Below, in pieces: positions 61,897 through 64,000 of a stretch of DNA of 64,000 nucleotides (its first letter is position 1; each line of letters begins with the position of its first letter). Made by a program: the position numbers and the translations under genes. Below the pieces are notes generated by a model. That model saw only the letters and a program-made list of their open reading frames with translations, had not been told where the DNA came from and did not search any database. Source of the stretch: Aquimarina sediminis (GTDB lineage Bacteria; Bacteroidota; Bacteroidia; Flavobacteriales; Flavobacteriaceae); NCBI RefSeq assembly GCF_002895435.1, contig NZ_POYJ01000004.1, positions 308,292 through 372,291 of the forward strand, given 5' to 3'.

Positions 61897-64000
61897 ATGA
61901 AGATATTATATAAATTACTGATAATGGGTATGGTGTACCTGTTATCCAACAACACATATGCACAGATCCAGCAATACTCAGACGATGGCACAGAAAGTTG
62001 TATTGATTGTGAGGAGAAAAATAGTGGCACAGAAAGAAATTGTCTTTGCTTTGGTCCTATTCAGTTCGGTATTTTTGAAAATCAAATATCCAATGTAGAT
62101 TATGCAAGAGAAAGATGGTTGTATGAGCAAGAACTTTTGTTAGCTGGTGCAATCACTGGTATAAACTACTTTGCTATGTATCATGGTCCTGTGGGAGTGC
62201 CTGCCAATTATAATTTTGAGCAAATACAGAGGGCATACTTTAAAGAGAAGCAAACCAATGCACTTGCTCAGCAATATTTTGACAAAGCAGACGCTATTAT
62301 TAAATCCTCACAAGGATATAACAATCAGACCTTGCAAAGCGCTACGATCAATGCCAAAATACTAGATATTAGAAAGAGAGAAGGTACTGCAAACACCAAC
62401 TACGGGGACTTAAAATACAATGGAAAACTCTTAAAACAAATGACCGATGCAGAGGTAAACAATCTACTAAATGAGCAATTAGGGATTAGAAATAATCAAC
62501 GATCTGCCGCTAGAGAATATGGTATACGAAATAGTCGTTTGCAAAGAATGCTTAACGAAGGCTATATCTCTAATACCTTGGCAGGTCACTTGGTAGTACA
62601 TTATAAGTCATTAGATTATGAGAATGCCATCCGTTTTATGACCAGATATATGGCTTGGATTAATAGTGGAGATCCTCAGGTACCCTATGAAATTTTTGGA
62701 AACCCTCATAATATTTTTACCCTGGAAGATAATGAAACCCAATACCTAACTAATCTTGTTGCCAGAACAGGAGGTACTAGCCCTCCTATGGATGGGTATA
62801 CTCATCCTTTATTTATAGAAATGGCAGATGATGTGGCGTTGTTTGATTATGCCATAAATTCATTTGGTGATAGTGCAACTTCTTTTTTAAAAAGATCAGC
62901 AAATCAAGCAATCAAAAATGAAGCTAAAAAGTATTTAGGATATCATAAATATAACACTGATGTTTTAAAACTGTCTAAAGACGTATTTACATCCTATGCG
63001 ACCAATAGTCCATTTCCTCATAACCAGTATACATACAGTCAGGACACAGGGATAATATCCTCTGTCGGTTATCAGGATGCACAACATCCAAATCGTCTCT
63101 TTGGGGTAGGCAACATTAGTGCGGATCAGTTACATCGGTTATATGGATTAGGTAATATGTTATCTTCTCTATCAGAACTTTCTGATGTCAACAAAGGGTT
63201 TATTGGTCAGTTTTTTATCGAAATCCTAAAAGCTCATGGTCATAATATATCAAGCGTATTTAATGCAGAACAGGCATTTGATCTTTTTCATTTTACAGAC
63301 TTTGGATACAGCCACCTTGTACGACAAGAAATACGAGCAGATTTTAACCATAACATAGGACAAACTCTATGGAATAGTGGACTAAATTTTCTTGGGACAT
63401 TAAATGACCCATTTAAGGTAGAAGCTGTGTTAGCTATAGCCAATAGTGGAGAAGTAGATTTTTATGATGAAGTGATATTGGACTCTTCTTTTTTAAACAC
63501 CAATGCATATTGTGTGTATAGTGAGTTAAAAAAACGAAACGGAAATCTTTTTAGAACAACTATTGGCTCGTTTATTGATGATCCTAAATATAAGTTGTAT
63601 TTTAGAGTAGGTCAATGTACTAATACTGATCAAGCGTGTACAGATGGAAATAATATTTCCACAACAAACATTGTAACTATAAAGTTAGAAAACACATTAA
63701 TCAAATCATTAGATGCAGCATCACTACTATTGCATGAGGGAGTTCATGCTGAATTATATAGGTTTGTTGATCAAGCTCATAATGGTGAGGTTAATCCCAA
63801 TGATAGAAAACAATTATTTGATCTCTATAAAAACTATAAAGGATTAAACTCGATGAGTACTAGAGCACAACATAATTATATGACTGAAAAGTATGTTATA
63901 CCAATAGCAAAAGCTATTAGAGAACTTGACAATAATAAATACCCCCTTAATCATTACATGGGTTTTGGATGGGATGGTCTTAGAGATTACGATTATCAAG
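61897..64000 (+). CDS. Large secreted protein with HEXXH zincin motif, cut by the window end
   Basis: 701 codons open to the last base, no stop reached. It begins with a signal peptide (MKILYKLLIMGMVYLLSNNT, then YAQ) and a cysteine-rich N terminus. The middle (about 60-580) is a large, mostly helical region not recognised. Residues 613-617 are His-Glu-Gly-Val-His, in 'ASLLLHEGVHAELYRF', a zinc metallopeptidase signature. The strands before it ('YKLYFRVGQ', 'NIVTIKLENTLIKSLD') and the helix after ('AQHNYMTEKYVIPIAKAIRE' and 'YMGFGWDGL') match a C-terminal domain recalled from many large secreted Bacteroidota proteins, some RHS-like toxins among them. It is probably a secreted protease-like effector or enzyme. 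Partial; ends beyond the window. Confidence 0.88.
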   Translation, partial: MKILYKLLIMGMVYLLSNNTYAQIQQYSDDGTESCIDCEEKNSGTERNCLCFGPIQFGIFENQISNVDYARERWLYEQELLLAGAITGINYFAMYHGPVGVPANYNFEQIQRAYFKEKQTNALAQQYFDKADAIIKSSQGYNNQTLQSATINAKILDIRKREGTANTNYGDLKYNGKLLKQMTDAEVNNLLNEQLGIRNNQRSAAREYGIRNSRLQRMLNEGYISNTLAGHLVVHYKSLDYENAIRFMTRYMAWINSGDPQVPYEIFGNPHNIFTLEDNETQYLTNLVARTGGTSPPMDGYTHPLFIEMADDVALFDYAINSFGDSATSFLKRSANQAIKNEAKKYLGYHKYNTDVLKLSKDVFTSYATNSPFPHNQYTYSQDTGIISSVGYQDAQHPNRLFGVGNISADQLHRLYGLGNMLSSLSELSDVNKGFIGQFFIEILKAHGHNISSVFNAEQAFDLFHFTDFGYSHLVRQEIRADFNHNIGQTLWNSGLNFLGTLNDPFKVEAVLAIANSGEVDFYDEVILDSSFLNTNAYCVYSELKKRNGNLFRTTIGSFIDDPKYKLYFRVGQCTNTDQACTDGNNISTTNIVTIKLENTLIKSLDAASLLLHEGVHAELYRFVDQAHNGEVNPNDRKQLFDLYKNYKGLNSMSTRAQHNYMTEKYVIPIAKAIRELDNNKYPLNHYMGFGWDGLRDYDYQ

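Noticed and set aside
62171..62365. Short plus-strand open frame near the window end
   Set aside because: It is out of frame within the 61897-64000 coding region, which has a signal peptide and continuous coding character.

Overview
The window looks like chromosomal DNA from a marine member of the Flavobacteriaceae (Bacteroidota), closest in feel to Aquimarina-type genomes. The basis is AT-rich DNA with few Shine-Dalgarno sites, promoters of the Bacteroidota type (TTG at -33, TAnnTTTG at -7), many lipoproteins, an ECF sigma / FecR / TonB-receptor cassette, a split transketolase, a type IX secretion tail, and several families largely confined to Bacteroidota (DKNYY, DUF6503-like, DUF6261-like). 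The genus is an inference; no rRNA gene is present.

Layout. 74-5256: two lipoproteins, a class V aminotransferase and two further envelope proteins. 5374-12528: housekeeping genes on the minus strand (the protein usually mislabelled asparagine synthetase B, dnaB, accA, an EamA transporter, lptG, tgt). 12639-18129: split transketolase, an outer-membrane beta-barrel protein, an FKBP-type lipoprotein, an S4 RNA-binding protein, a PyrR-like phosphoribosyltransferase and shikimate kinase. 18205-18636: two identical tRNA-Lys genes and one tRNA-Leu(GAG). 19022-25395: small lipoproteins, then a TonB receptor, FecR anti-sigma and divergent ECF sigma that together form a surface-signalling unit. 25605-28897: a MerR-type regulator with the full set of adenosylcobalamin-binding motifs of CarH/LitR light sensors, a TlpA thioredoxin, a repeat-containing lipoprotein and a Crp-family regulator. 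29228-37851: aconitase, a Spy-like small protein, and an operon of three SurA/PpiC-type foldases ending in a MoxR ATPase. 37960-43231: small cytosolic genes, a Skp-like chaperone, guaB, a PAP2 phosphatase, and a P-loop kinase flanked by a MITE-like inverted repeat. 43694-49870: a LytS/LytTR two-component pair followed by envelope and secreted proteins. 50307-56319: a DUF2339/DUF3999 membrane pair and an ECF42-type sigma factor with two YciI (DGPF) proteins. 56754-64000: a membrane TPR-AraC regulator, a DUF6261-like gene next to an 83-bp tandem repeat full of palindromes, and a secreted gene pair: a type IX cargo protein and a large protein cut by the window end that carries an HEGVH zincin motif.

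Most of the window is ordinary core genome. The parts most worth a second look are the candidate B12 photoreceptor at 25605-26501, the Tgt enzyme without its zinc-binding cysteines, the perfect palindrome filling the guaB leader, the 181-bp inverted-repeat element at 42508-42688, the 83-bp palindromic tandem repeat at 59572-59763, and the secreted HEXXH protein from 61897. No CRISPR array, phage, complete insertion sequence or recognisable defence island was seen.
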